NCBI GenBank assembly: GCA_963585895.1
Contig: CAUZXS010004367.1
Span: 41,445-105,444 of the forward strand
Direction: 5' to 3'
Length of the DNA: 64,000 nucleotides
From: Sepioteuthis lessoniana
Lineage: Eukaryota > Mollusca > Cephalopoda > Myopsida > Loliginidae
Every line of letters begins with the position of its first letter. Within the stretch, counting starts at the first letter, position 1. Shown piece after piece: positions 22,628-34,347 of the stretch. A program made the translations under genes and the position numbers. Below the pieces are notes generated by a model, which was not told the DNA's origin, did no database searches, and worked only from the letters and a program-made list of their open reading frames with translations.

Positions 22628-22690
22628 AGGATTTGGCATTAAGTAACCCACAAAGGTTGATATGCTATTAAATCAAGTAATCTAACCTAA
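22590..22690 (+). repeat. (TA)n microsatellite joined to a REP-B tail
   Basis: TA dinucleotides run directly into AAACAGGATTTGGCATTAAG and GGTTGATATGCTATTAAATC, a 5'-truncated REP-B tail. Confidence 0.7.
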
Positions 22691-22900
22691 CCAGATATTC
22701 TTTTAAGAATAAGGTGGTAAGTTTTTCCAAGCTTGCAAGATTTTGATTATTATTGTCTTTAGAGTTTAAGAAAATTAGTATGCTATGTTTTGTATTATTT
22801 TTACAATGATAAAACCTGTAAATATGAAACTATTTCGGTTTTTTCCACTAATTTTTCTTTATTTATTAATTTTTTTTTTTCTTTCTCATTTCTGTTTTAG

Positions 22901-23346
22901 AGTTTGCTGTTCTTCGTGTACCAATTTTGTATGGACAAGTAGAAAAGATTGAAGAAAGTGCCGTGACAATCTTATGGAAAAGTATCAGGAAAGCAGACAC
23001 CTGCAAAATGTCTGATTATGAACGACGTTATCCAACCCACACGGACGACGTGGCTTCTGTTATTCTTGCCATGGCTGAAAGGAAAATTAAAGGAGAAAAT
23101 CTAGGTGGAATATTTCATTGGAGTGGAGATGAAAATATGACTAAGTATGATATGGCTATAGCAATGGCAAATGTATTTGGTCTTGAAACAGATCATATTA
23201 TTGCTGATAAAACTGTATCTACAGGTGCACCTCGACCTTACAATGCCCATCTCAGTTCTGATCGACTTGAAGCTATGGGAATCAAATCAAACCAGATTCC
23301 ATTTAAACAGGGAATCAAATCAGCTCTTCAGCCATATGTGAATTGA
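22901..23346 (+). CDS. MAT2B: MAT2B final coding exon
   Basis: Acceptor TCTGTTTTAG ends at 22900. Encodes residues 155-302 and the stop TGA at 23344-23346. It contains FAVLRVPILYG (156-166), VEKIEESAVT, RRYPTHTDDVASV, FHWSGDENMTKYDMA and the conserved GAPRPYNAHLSSDRLE, then IPFKQGIKSALQPYVN. The C-terminus is a few residues shorter than the human protein, which as I recall ends in a basic tail that enters the MAT2A active site; that tail is not evident here. No frameshift or missing block. Confidence 0.96.
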
Positions 23347-23755
23347 CCATTGATTATAGGTAAATTCATCATCGATAAATTAAATGGACGGTAAATTTAT
23401 TGAATCAGATTAATTGTTATTGTATAGGGTTTTTCTAACCCTTTAACTCTTTTTATTAAATTCTTTAAAGCAATGGTTAAATTCTGAATTAAGTCATGAA
23501 TAATTTACCTGCAAAAAATTTACCATATGAATTTACCACACATGTTGAGCAACTTGGTATTAGTTGTCTTGTTAACAACATAATTATTTGCTAAATGAAA
23601 TTTGTATGTAAAAAAAAAATGCAACTGTATAGTCCATTAAGATGGTGATGTACAGAGTTTAAAAAAATTGAATTCTATTTTCATAATTTGTCTGAGTTCT
23701 TTATTTATTAAATTTTTATAGTTTCATTGTTTTATTTAATTTTTGATAGCCAATT
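23347..23755 (+). other. MAT2B 3' untranslated region (extent uncertain)
   Basis: Unique AT-rich sequence follows the stop. A variant polyadenylation signal ATTAAA occurs at 23455-23460; no clear AATAAA lies before the REP-B copy that begins near 23755. Confidence 0.45.
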
Positions 23756-24029
23756 TCTATTTACATTTATGGGTCAAATAGAATTTTTCAATCATTTACT
23801 ATACTTGAAACCATTTAACTATGTGTGAATAAATCATTAATATTAAATAGAATTATTTAGAATAAATATAATTACTTATGTTAAATAGCAATACTTGAAA
23901 CCATTTAACTGTGTGTGAATAAATAATATTAAATAGAAATCTTAGTATTAGCTATACTAACTATGTGTGCAAACAAATGAGGTCTAACTCATTTAGAAAT
24001 AAAGTTACCTACTAGCTATTCAATTACAA

Positions 24030-24060
<31 letters not shown>

Positions 24061-24061
24061 A

Positions 24062-24100
<39 letters not shown>

Positions 24101-24125
24101 CACGATTTGACAGTAAATAACCCAC
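23755..24125 (+). repeat. REP-B copy with microsatellite
   Basis: Begins at GGGTCAAATAGAA and runs through modules. At 24030-24097 it has (TA)n(TG)n(TA)n just before the tail stub AAAACACGATTTGACAG. Confidence 0.65.
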
Positions 24126-24133
24126 AAGGGTTA

Positions 24134-24780
24134 TTAGCCCAGTCAGCTACAGCTGTAGAATACACCAACTGTATCTCTGCAGAGAGGTAACATTTAATGA
24201 CCAGATGGTGAGGCTCTAGTAATGCTGGAGCTTTGGGGAATGCAGAGTACCTTTTCATTGTCAACACTCCCATGTCCACTCTGACCCAGATTCGTACCAC
24301 CTGATAGGGTGCTATCTATGGGTCAAATAGAACCATTTGATATCTAAACTATGTGCAAACAAATGACTTATGCTAAATTGAATTGTTTGAAATAGAACTG
24401 TTTTTACATTTAACTGTGTGTAAACAAATGACTGATGTTTAATTGAAATGTTAGTGATACATAGCAATACTTTGAACTATTTAACTGTGTGCAAAAGAAT
24501 GAGTTTAGGCTCATTTAAAAACATAATCAACAATATGCGTTTACAAATCATATATATTTAATTTATATGTATAAAAAGGATTTAGCATCGAATAACCTAC
24601 AATGGTTGATATGCCATAAAACCAAACCAAACCAAACCCAAGGGTTGATATGGTGTAAAACATCACCAAACCAAGCAATATCTATTTTTTAATCTGGCAA
24701 TGTCCTGGGTGTAACACTAAACTGCATCTAGTGGTGAGGCTCCAGTTCTGTAGATTTGGGGAGTGTGGAGTACTCTATGA
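24134..24780 (+). repeat. REP-B copy plus partial copy
   Basis: Full 5' block from AGCCCAGTCAGC, modules and tail to about 24672, followed by a second fragment of the 5' block (CACTAAACTGCATCTAGTGG). Confidence 0.65.
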
Positions 24781-25487
24781 TGGTCCCTGACCCACATGTA
24801 ATACCAAATTTAAAAATAAGAAAAAAACCATGTGTGTTGTAAATTGTACACATGGACTCATTCATCAACTCCGCATGCACACTGAATGTTGAATTCTCCT
24901 CCTCCCTCTTATCATCAAGGCATGCCAACAGTATAGATTCCTTTGTGAACTTGTAAAATTGAAATTTCAGGACATCTAGAGTTATCTCCCTCGACAATTC
25001 AAACAGAAATCGAATCATTATTAGGTTGAACGCAAACACTGATGCCACACGATGAAGTTTCAAATTGCTAATAAATAAGAAGAAAAACTCTACAAGTATC
25101 TCTCAAAAGTTATTTTCCTTGAGAATAAAATGATTATTTAGGCAAATAACTTATTTTAGATTTGAAAGCTGTTTCATTGTTAACTTCAAAAACTTTTAGA
25201 AGACTTTGTTTTTGTCTTACTCAACCCCTGTTAAAATCAAAATTTAAATAAAATAAAAAAATTAGCTTGAAGTTATTTCCCTTATTCAAGCATTCAACAA
25301 TTAGATCATTCTGGAGATGAATGCCCACACAGATGGTGTTGTTATTAAGTTGAAAGTTGGGCTGGAAATTGCTTTATTTATTAAGTTGGGTCATTTTAAT
25401 GGTATAGTGCTCATAGAAATCTCACTACAGTGTGCTTTTTTGCTGTCTTATATGTGTTACACTCTAAGTCAAATCCCATTATAGATC
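24781..25487. other. Intergenic DNA, no gene seen
   Basis: Mostly unique. The stretch ATCTAGAGTTATCTCCCTCG followed by TTCAAACAGAAAT (about 24974-25013) matches 63924-63962 in layout. Short minus-strand open frames here look random. Confidence 0.45.
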
Positions 25488-25705
25488 GGGTGTCCCTGTG
25501 ACATAGTGGTTAACATGCTAGATTGTAACATCATAGTAAGCCAGTTTGAATACCAGTCACACAATTACATTCACTTTCAGACTAATATCCTTGGGAAATG
25601 TAGAACCTCCCTTATCTTCTAAGCAATGGGTTCTTCTACTAGGCTGACTTTAGCAATAAATAATCTACAAAGTTTGATATGCAATTAAACAAAGAAACCG
25701 AAATC
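25488..25705 (+). repeat. SINE-C copy
   Basis: Head GACATAGTGGTTAACATGC and CAGTTTGAATACCAGTC, body with CACTTTCAGACTAATATCC, tail AGTTTGATATGCAATTAAAC and AAAGAAACC. Confidence 0.65.
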
Positions 25706-26160
25706 CCATTTTGACTGAAGACGCTTTCCATCATTGCTAAAAATAAAGCAGTCTTGGATGTATGAGTAGGTCATGTGACTTTATTTGGCCAATCAGAATG
25801 CTCTATGACCAAAAGAATCTTTGGCTTGTTATCCATAATACATCCTGTGGTATCACCAGCAACGTGCATGGCCAGTTATCTCAAACTTACAGACTTTCCC
25901 ACTTACAGAAGTTCCATAAATGGTTCTCTTCACATATACACATACTATGTAGAGACCCCCCCACCAACAGTTATCTTCACACTAACACACCCAACCCAAC
26001 CATTGGCCCTATGGTAACCACACAAAGAACTCAGAAGCTAACAATAAACAACAGCAAAATACAGTCTACGACAAGTCTGTTCTCCAAATGCTAAACCTTA
26101 ACTTTCCACACATAAAGTTTTCTTATTTGCCTTTTGAGATCATATGGTACACCTCAAACA
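25706..26160. other. Intergenic DNA, no gene seen
   Basis: Two overlapping plus-strand open frames (25762-26094 and 25775-26017) are Pro/Thr/His-rich, unlike any family I know and without splice context. I regard them as chance frames. Confidence 0.4.
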
Positions 26161-26165
26161 TGAGT

Positions 26166-28090
26166 GAACCCAGTCAGCTGAGACTGTAGAATACACTACC
26201 TGCATCTCTGCAGAGAAGTAAGACTTCCCCGGTGAGTTTCCTGGAAATGAGATTAAACAATCTACTGGTGAGGCTTTAGTAATGCTGGAGTTTTGGGAGA
26301 TGCAGAGTAACCCTTCATTGACATTACTTCCAGGTCCACTCTGGCCAAGAGTGATAGCACCTGATAGAGTCCTATCTATGCATCAAATAGAACTGTTTGA
26401 TATTTAAACTGTGTGCAAATGAAAGACTTAAGATAATTAAAATTGTTTGAAATAGAACTGTGTATAAACAAATGACTGATGTTTAATTGAGTTGCAAGTG
26501 ATACATAGCAATACTTGGAACCATTTAACTTTGTTAACTCATGCTAAACTGAATTATTTGAAATAGAACTGTTTGATCATTTAACTGTGTATAAACAAAA
26601 GACTGATGTTTAATTGAATTGCTAGTGATTCATAGCAATACTTGGAACCATTTGACTGAGTACAAATGAAGGAATAGTGTTGAATATGATAATTAGTGTT
26701 GAATAGCAATACTTGTAACCTCTTCATTGTCTGCAAACAAATGATTTATATTGAATAGAATTATAAGTGTTGGTAAACCCACCCCCAACGAGTGTCCTGG
26801 ATATGACAATAAACAATCCGATGGTGAGGTTCCAGCAATGCTGGAGCTTTGGGGAATGCGGAGTACCCCTTCATTGCCATCGCTCCCAGGTCCACTCTGG
26901 CCCGGAGTGGTAGCACCTGATAAGGGTCCTCTCTATGGGTTAAATAGAACTAAACCGTGCTTTTTTCACTATACTGATTTTTGCATTTAAACTGCGTATT
27001 TATGCTTAACTGAATTGTTTAAAATAGAACTCTTTTGACATTGGAACTGCGTACTAGTGCTGAACTGAATTGCTCGAAATAGAACTGCTTTTGACGTCTA
27101 AACTGTGTACTTATGCTGAACTGAATTATCTGAAATAAAACTGTGAGATTTAACTCTGTGTATTGCCCAGTCAGCTGGGGCTGTAGAATACACTGACTGC
27201 ACCTCTGCAGAGGGGTAAGACGAGTGTCCTGGATATGACACTAAACAATCTGATGGTGAGGTTCCAGCAGTACTAGAGCTTTGGGGAATGCGGAGTACCT
27301 CTTCATTGCCATTGCTCCCAGGTCCACTCTGGCCCGGAGTGGTAGCACCTGATAAGGGTCATATCTATGGGTTAAATAGAATTAACAGCATACTTATGCT
27401 AAAATGAATTGTTTGAGTAAAACTGAATAGTTTGAAATAGAAATGATTTTTACAATTAAACCGTACTTACATTCAATCTACATGCTTATGCTTAACTGAA
27501 TTATTTCAAATAGAACTGTTTTTCGACATTAAAACTGTATTTACACTTAACTGAATTGTTACATACAACTGCTTGAATAGTTAGAAATGGAAATGTTTTT
27601 GACCATTAAACTGTGTACTTATGCTAAACTAAATTGTTTTAAAAAGAACAGACTATTTACATAAAAATGTATTTGGCGTTAAATAACCTAGAAAGGTTGA
27701 TATGCCATAAAACCCAACAAACCAAACCAATTATAAGTGTTAGATAGCTATGAGTAAAACCATTTAACTGTATAGCAACAATAGCAATACTAATGTGCAA
27801 ACACATTAGTTCTAACTCATTTGAAAATGAAATTGCCAACAAACTAATCTTACATATTGTATATCTATTTAAATGTGTACTAAAAAATGACTGATGTTAA
27901 ATTGTAACTATTACATAGCAATACTTCAAACCATTTAACTGTGTGCAAAAGAGAGTTCAGGCTCGGTTAAGAATGTCATCAACAAAATGTATTTACAAAT
28001 CATATATGTTTAATATATATGAATGAACAGGATTTGGCATTAGATAACATACAATGGTTGATATGCCATAAAACGTGACCAAACTAAAGT
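26166..28090 (+). repeat. Run of at least three REP-B copies
   Basis: 5' blocks occur near 26180, 26780 (partial) and 27172, each followed by modules. Tails occur near 27665-27725 and 28025-28085. Open frames inside (for example 26751-26990) merely translate the repeat. Confidence 0.7.
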
Positions 28091-28324
28091 CAATCATTTT
28101 TTTACAAGCAATTATATGGTTACAAGAAACTCATGTCAAACAAAGTTTTGACTTTTTCTTTGTCATTGGTATAAAGATTGTTTCCAAATTGCTTATGCCT
28201 AAACTAAATTGAAAATACCTATTTTCTCTTCAAACTTTGATTTTATGACTTGGGTAGAAACATTTTCAAATTCATCCATTCTCCAAAACAATCCTGGTAT
28301 ATTCAGTGCTGAGTATCTGAGTTT

Positions 28325-28905
28325 GTTTTTATCATTTAAAGTATTCAGATTATTGTCTTCATCTTTATTGTTATATTCACAATGTCTTTTCATTTAGAGT
28401 ATTTGGATTATTGTCTTCATGTTTATTGTTAGATTCACAATGTCTTTTCATTTAGAGTATTTGGACTATTGTTTTCATCTTTATTGTTAGATTCACAATG
28501 TCTTTTCATTTAGAGTATTTGGACTATTGCCTTCATCTTTATTTTTATATTCACAACGTCTTATCATTTAGAGCATTTGGACTATTGTCTTCATCTTTAT
28601 TGTTAGATTCAGAATTTCTTTTCTTGTAGAGAATTTGGACTATAGTCTTCATGTTTATTGTTAGATTCACAAAATCTTATCATTTAGAGTATTTGGACTA
28701 TTGCCTTCATCTTTATTTTTATATTCACGTCTTATCATTTAGAGTATTTGGACTATTACCTTCATCTTTATTGTTATATTCACAAAATCTTATCATTTAG
28801 AGTATTTGGACTCTTGTCTTCATCTTTATTGTTATATTCACAATGACTTATCACTTAGAGTATTTGGACTATTGTCTTCTTCTTTATTGTTATATTCACA
28901 GATAT
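28325..28905. repeat. 58-bp minisatellite, about 10 copies
   Basis: TTGG of the unit occurs at 28403, 28461, 28519, 28577, 28635, 28693, 28748, 28806 and 28864: period 58 with one 55-bp step. A diverged first unit lies near 28344. The unit is the left arm of SINE-E (ATTTGGACTATTGTCTTCAT), and the SINE-E body continues after the last unit. Confidence 0.9.
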
Positions 28906-29235
28906 GTCCTTTCGCTTTGTTCAGGAGTTTCATGTCTAATTCTTGAGCCACCATAGAACTTAAAACCGAAGCCTTTATTTAATCTATCTGGGTTGATTTT
29001 TCTAATTTTTAAAGCATAACCAGGTACAAGTCTTCTACTCTAGTAAGTATTCTTTTTTATATACCAGTACTCAGGATTGAACATGAAACATTCAGATGAT
29101 TTTACTAAGGAGCTCTTTAACCAAACACATATATCCGTTAGAATATGTGTTCAGCTGGACACATGACATAACAGATTGGCTAAATCATTGTGAATAGAAC
29201 AATAAAGATAAAGACATTTGTCCAAATACACTAAA

Positions 29236-29269
<34 letters not shown>

Positions 29270-29306
29270 AGTTTCATCTCAGAAATTTAGACAAATAATA
29301 AAGAGT
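28906..29306 (-). repeat. SINE-E body
   Basis: Follows the 58-bp array. The tRNA-like head lies on the minus strand (complement of CAGGATTGAACATG near 29070). An inverted arm (AACAATAAAGATAAAGACAT, near 29201-29220) complements the array unit. A TA microsatellite at 29240-29266 and the end block CATCTCAGAAATTTAGACAA follow. Confidence 0.55.
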
Positions 29307-29574
29307 TTACTAAAACTTATGAAAGATCTTTGTTGATTTTTTAAAATAATTTCAATATAAATACATGTAAATTTTGATTAATATGTTGTTTTATTCAGAT
29401 ATTATGAAAATGTAAAGTTTTCAAATTTGCCCATTTCTCACAAAAGTAAAGTTTAAAAAGAATAATGGCCACTTCTATTACTTTTACAACATAATTAATA
29501 AAGAAATCATGTAAATGCAGGAAGAAAATATTTGCTACATGATGTTATTAATACTGGATTGGAATACTTGAAAC

Positions 29575-30165
29575 CACATTTTTTTTCACTGGTTTCTTAA
29601 CTTGATTTGGTTGTGGGGGGGATATGTGATATAAGGTGTCTTTGGTAGAAATAGCCTGCTGAACCCCATCCCTCTCCAGGTCTACAACTAGTTTGAATTG
29701 AGAGTTTTCCTTCCTCTCGACTGGTTGCTTTCCCAAGGTTTAAGAACTCAGTCTGCCCTACTATTTACCCATAGCAGGAGGGAGAATAGTTGAATTGATA
29801 CCTTCCCAAGTTTATTAGCACTATGTAAAATGGGGGCTATCCTCGTGGTGTAATGGTTAAAGCGATGGACTGTAGAATCGTAGTAAGCAAGTTCGTACTC
29901 AAGTCGCACTATTACGTTCACTTTCGGACAAATACACTTGGGAAAGGTATGAACCCCCTTATCCTCCCATCTATGGGTTAAATAGTACCACTACTGTTGT
30001 TCAAGGAGAATAGCTTTGGCATTAAATAACCTACAATGGTTGATATGCCATTAAACAAAGAAACCAAACTATGTAAAATGCAAACAGCCTTGTAATGATT
30101 TGAACTCAGGGTCACTGTATGCTCTGCCTATGACAATAACCATTATACCATGAGCAAATTATTTG
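29575..30165 (-). repeat. SINE-D copy split by a SINE-C
   Basis: Reverse-oriented SINE-D (CTACAACTAGTTTGAATTG, CTGCCCTACTATTTACCC, head with GATTTGAACTCAGGGTC and ACAATAACCATTATACC), interrupted at 29833-30067. Confidence 0.65.
29833..30067 (+). repeat. SINE-C copy with 13-bp target-site duplication
   Basis: Full length: A box TGGTGTAATGG at 29846-29856, B-box-like GTTCGTACTC at 29891-29900, body with ACGTTCACTTTCGG, and tail GGTTGATATGCCATTAAAC plus AAAGAAACC. Flanked by ACTATGTAAAATG at 29820-29832 and 30068-30080. Confidence 0.9.
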
Positions 30166-30274
30166 TATTCAAAAGGAAGCCATAAAGCTGTAAATTATTT
30201 GTATCAAGATTAGTTACTTGAAGCTATAATTGTTTTCTAAGGATTATTATTACTTCTATTACTCCTATGAGAGT

Positions 30275-30580
30275 TTTTCAAACCAGCATTAGCTGATAGT
30301 TTTCCATTGGAGTTTGAGTGACAGCAAGTCTCCTCAAGTTTCCAGGACTCTTTGCAGTATTCTGGCCAATCTTAATAATGCTATATTCTGGATGGTCTCC
30401 ACTTATCCTCTTCTTTCCAACTCTTCAATCTTTTTGGGATTGTTCTGAGTGCTCCAATTAAAATTGGTATCATCATCACCTTCATGTTCCGTTGTTGTTT
30501 TAGTTCTCTAGCAATGTCTAGGTACTTACCTCTCTTTTTGCTTTCTTTTAATTTTATCCTGTTGTCTGCTGGGATGGCAA
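30275..30580 (-). pseudogene. LINE pol C-terminal fragment
   Basis: The minus strand reads DFAIPADNRIKLKESKKRGK, YLDIARELKQQRNMKVMMIP and ILIGALRTIPKRL, then a frame-broken WKLEE-type stretch. I recognise this as the C-terminal region found in many animal LINE-encoded proteins. No RT catalytic box is included. It lies between SINE-D and REP-B pieces. Confidence 0.6.
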
Positions 30581-30704
30581 AGTCCTTATTTGGTAGATTC
30601 TCTTTTTTTTGTCAACTTATTATTAGTTACTTGAATCTACATAATTGCTTGCAAGAAAAAGACTGACTTCCTAACAATGGTTGACATGGTGTAAAATCAA
30701 TGAC

Positions 30705-31335
30705 CTGAAGTGTCCTGGATATGATACTAAACTGCATCTTATGGTGAGGTTCCAGTCTTGGAGATTTGGGGAATGTAGAGTATCCCTTCATCGCCATTAC
30801 TGCCAGGCCCACTCTGACCCAGATTAGTAGTACCTGTTAGGGTCCTATCTATGGGTCAAATAGAATTGTTCAACTGCTTGCTAATGATTATCATTATTAG
30901 TTACTTGAAATCATACTAGTAAAGTTGGCGACCTTAGTTGAGGGTGACTTGAAGGCTCCCTTTTCAATAGCTACTACACTGAGGTGTAAGGTAGGGAGCT
31001 ACTCCATTCCCTGAATTGCTCCACTTTACCCTTGATACGTACCTTATAGTGTTGAGTGTTAAGCAAGGTGGCATCAAGTACTAATTTTTGAGTCTTTGGT
31101 ATGACTTGACCTGGGATTGAACCCCAGTCTCCTAGACCATTGGCAAACACTCTACTGTGTGCAAATTATTCGTATCAGATAGGAATACTTGATAAATAGA
31201 ATTACTTATGTTAAATAGCAATACTTGAAACCATTAAACTATGTGCAAACAAATGAGCTTTAACAACTCATTTAAACATAAAATTACCTACAAACTATTC
31301 TCTTTGAAATCATCTATGTATATAAAGGAATTGCA
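30705..31335 (+). repeat. REP-B copy split by a SINE-A
   Basis: 5' block part (GTGTCCTGGATATGATACTAAAC) and early modules up to about 30903, then SINE-A, then modules from 31149 (GTGTGCAAATTATTCG) to about 31335. Confidence 0.6.
30904..31148 (-). repeat. SINE-A copy
   Basis: Reverse orientation from AGTAAAGTTGGCGACC to CATTGGCAAACACTCTAC, cut before the very start of the tRNA-like head. Confidence 0.75.
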
Positions 31336-32260
31336 TCTGTTTTGGTAAGTATGTGCTGACTCATAAACTCAGAAAAGAAATATCAATGAACATTAAAATA
31401 ATACTCTTTAATATAAGGAAAAGTAGAAAATTTAGTTTGGGATTTTTACAGATTTAATTATTTAATTCAGTAATCAAAAATCAATTGATTTTAGGAATTC
31501 TTCACACTTTTTCAAAAGTAAGTACAAAATGATATGCAACTCTTCAGGTCTTCTAAAGACATTCCATGTTTAAATATCACACAGACTCCTTAGGAAAATT
31601 TTAAATTTAATGCTTTTTTGAAAAGTATTGTTTTATAATTTAGTACTAATTATAAATTTTTTTAAAAAATTTTGTAGAACTAGAAAAAATCATAAAAATG
31701 TACATTTTTTAAAAAGCTATTTTAAATGTAAACCTAAAAAAGAAATTGTAATATGAAAAATTTTAATTTATTGTAAGGATACATTTTTATTTCTGAGCTT
31801 CTTTTTCTGGTATCTACCTATTGTGTTACATTTTTTGAGAGTCAAAAAGAAACAAATTACAAAAATTTATCAAAAGCATTACTGATTATTCAAAAACTTA
31901 GAACAAAATATATAAATCTGTCATCAGTGGAAGTCAAAAACTTAAGAAAAGAAATAAACAATTTATAGAGTAAACAAACACTTTGGAATTAACATATAAA
32001 ATTTTCTACTTAAAAATAAGGGCACATTTTTAATTCTTAGGACAATTTTTACATTTTTATTCTTACATCTTTATAGAGTGAAAAAGAAAATAAATTAAAT
32101 GAATACATTTTTTTATTACTATAACTCAACAGACAATTAAAAACTGAATTAGAATTTTTGTCACGTATTTTTAGAAAAATAAATTATAATAATGTATCAA
32201 ACTACTCATGAGTTAATAGGTGCATGTTTTAAAATAATATTTTGAATGTAAAAAAAATAA
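31336..32260. other. Very AT-rich DNA, no gene seen
   Basis: A/T-dominated sequence with phrases such as TTTTAGAAAAAT recurring. It may contain older, heavily diverged units of the tandem repeat that follows. Confidence 0.4.
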
Positions 32261-32885
32261 AAATCCTAAAATAAAAGAATATTGTAATTGAATTCTTAGA
32301 TTCTTTTATTGTTAAATTTTTGGGGGTTAAATAAAAATTTGAATTAAAACTAAGCTGCTTTTTCCAAAATAAACTGAAAAATAGTTCCATAACTGAGCTC
32401 TAATTGTAAAAATATAATTTTCTCAAGACCAAAAAAAAAAGAAAAATCATAAATAAAAGAATATTGTAATACTAGAATTCTTAGATTCTTTGTTCATTAA
32501 ATTTTTTGAGGGTAAATAAAAATTTGAATTAAAACTAAGGAATTAAAACCAAGTTGCTTTTTCCAAAATGAACTTAAAGATTGTTCCGTAACTGAGCTCT
32601 AATTGTAAAAATATAAAAATTTTCTCGAGACAAAAATAAAATAAAAATCCTAAAATAAAAGAATATTGTAATACATGGGTTCTTAGATTCTTCTATCATA
32701 AAATTTAAAGGTTGATATGCCATTAAACAAAGAAACCAAATCAATCAAAATTTTTTGAAGGTAAAAAAAAAATTGAATTAAAACTCTGCTGCTGTTTTGA
32801 AAATTAACAAAAAATTGTTCTCTAACTGAGGAGCACTAATTGTAAAAAATAAAAATTCATTGGAAACTGAAAAAAATAAAACCAT
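32260..32885 (+). repeat. Tandem repeat of about 180-200 bp, 3 copies
   Basis: GAATATTGTAAT recurs at 32278, 32459 and 32661. Each unit continues with TTCTTAGATTCTT, AAATTTTTTGAGGGTAAATA, GAATTAAAACTAAG and ACTGAGCTCTAATTGTAAAA. The third unit carries a 40-bp SINE-C tail insertion. Confidence 0.8.
32707..32746 (+). repeat. 40-bp SINE-C tail-only insertion
   Basis: Consists solely of the family's last 40 bases (starting AAAGGTTGATATGCCATTAA), flanked by AAAATTT at 32700-32706 and 32747-32753. The sister tandem unit near 32500 shows the uninterrupted site, so the insertion is exact. Confidence 0.85.
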
Positions 32886-32914
32886 GAAAATTTTAAAAAC
32901 TTTTCATCAGTATA

Positions 32915-33425
32915 GATTTGGTTTGGTTTGGTTTGGTTTGTTTTGATTTTATGGCATCACAAACATTGTAGGTTATTTAATGCCAAATCCTCTTTATACA
33001 TATATATTAAATATATATGATTTATAAACACATTTTGTTGATAACATTTTTATATGAGCTTGAGCTCATATTTTGCACTCAGTTAAATTTTCTCAAGAAT
33101 TACTATGTAAGAGTAAAAATTTAATTTCTTTACACACAGTTAAATGATCAAACAGTTCTGTTTCTAACAATTCAATTTAGCATAAGTCAACAAAGTTAGA
33201 TGGTTCCAAGTATTGCTACATATAACTAACAATTCAATTATGTATCAGTCATTTGTTTACATACAGTTAAATGATCAAACAGTTCTATTTAACTCATAGA
33301 TAGGATCCTATCAGGCCAGAGTGGATCTGGGAGCAATGACAAGGGGTACTCTGCTTTCCCTAAAGTTCCAGCATCACTGAAGCCTCACCATCAGATTGTT
33401 TAGTATCATAGTCATTACACAACAA
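32915..33425 (-). repeat. REP-B copy, reverse orientation
   Basis: Begins with reiterated TTTGG and the complement of the tail (TTTATGGCATCACAAACATTG), then modules, and ends in the complement of the 5' block (CACCATCAGATTGTTTAG). Confidence 0.7.
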
Positions 33426-34347
33426 GTGTCCTGGATATCTGTGGGATCTGCACTGTGTGGTTGTATATTTCATTTGTTTTCTGTATTTACAGAATCAGTG
33501 TGAGATATCTATTGTTGTAGGTTTGATTCTATCGATTGCAATAGTGTTTTATTTGCTTCCTTTTTGTACTGTGAACTATTTTTCTGCTCTGCTCTAATAC
33601 CTGTATAGTTTGCTGTATTTTGTTTTTACTGTATCATTTTGTACAATGTTTGGTAAATAGAAGCATTTGACCAAGAATTAGACTGCCACTGAAGATTTAA
33701 AACTATAGGGAGATAATAAATAATCATCTTCCTTAGATAATGAATGTGTCTCTCAGGTATCAGATGACAGTCTCAGAAAACCATTCTCAGTCTTTTTTAC
33801 CTCTATGCTTTAAGCAGATGTTGTATAACATGATGAAGTAAGAAACACTTGATAAAAATATAAATCTCTCTTAATTATTTGAAAAGGTCTGAAATTGACA
33901 GTAAGTGTGAGAGAGACAGAAAGACAGAGACAGACGGAGGACTGCTATATTGACTTTTAACTTATTAACCATGCTGTGCCATACTCAGGGCCCCACTTAG
34001 CACTTCTTCAGCTTCTTGGCTACCACCCCTCTTTGGGCACTCTCTGAATCTCGACTGCCTGACCAGAAATCCAAGACTGAGACTGCAACTGACCGTTAAT
34101 GCTGTGGGTGTCTGCATATATCATTTCACAACGCCTATGCATTTCCAGTTGTCAACCATGTGACCTGTTTCTGGCTCTCAACCCGCGTGATCTGCTTACA
34201 CCCACATATTGCTTTCTTCCTGTTTACACAGCTGGAACATGGTGCCTCTGTCAAAGGTCAATATATATAAAATACCTTCCCTTTACATTTTTAAAGAAAG
34301 TTTTGGTGAAGTCCTGACAATTATTACATAACAGTATTCCGTACAAT
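33426..34347. other. Intergenic DNA, no gene seen
   Basis: No family recognised. A short GAGAGAGACAGAAAGACAGAGACAGA-like purine tract lies near 33908-33935. The 34099-34317 frame is Cys/Leu-rich and unrecognised. Confidence 0.4.

Larger units (their letters stand above)
16068..22900 (+). other. MAT2B intron 3
   Basis: GT-AG intron of 6.8 kb, phase 1. It holds nested SINE-D/SINE-A, REP-B copies, SINE-C, a LINE remnant, a MITE-like element and microsatellites. The intervals 16500-16728, 18393-18720 and 21930-22590 contain no recognised family apart from a short GA tract near 22034. Confidence 0.85.

Noticed and set aside
24728..25063. 111-codon minus-strand frame
   Set aside because: It starts in unique AT-rich DNA, runs into a REP-B fragment and contains no motif.
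26751..26990. 79-codon frame with Pro-rich sequence
   Set aside because: It is the REP-B 5' block in translation; similar frames occur in other copies (for example 52262-52453).
28325..28905. CRISPR-like array
   Set aside because: Units are contiguous with no variable spacers and the setting is a eukaryotic SINE; it is a minisatellite.
29846..29920. Possible functional tRNA genes at the A/B box pairs
   Set aside because: The pairs lie in repeated SINE heads with imperfect stems and long non-tRNA bodies; no intact cloverleaf was found.
30484..30666. 60-codon plus-strand frame
   Set aside because: It is the antisense shadow of the LINE fragment read on the minus strand.
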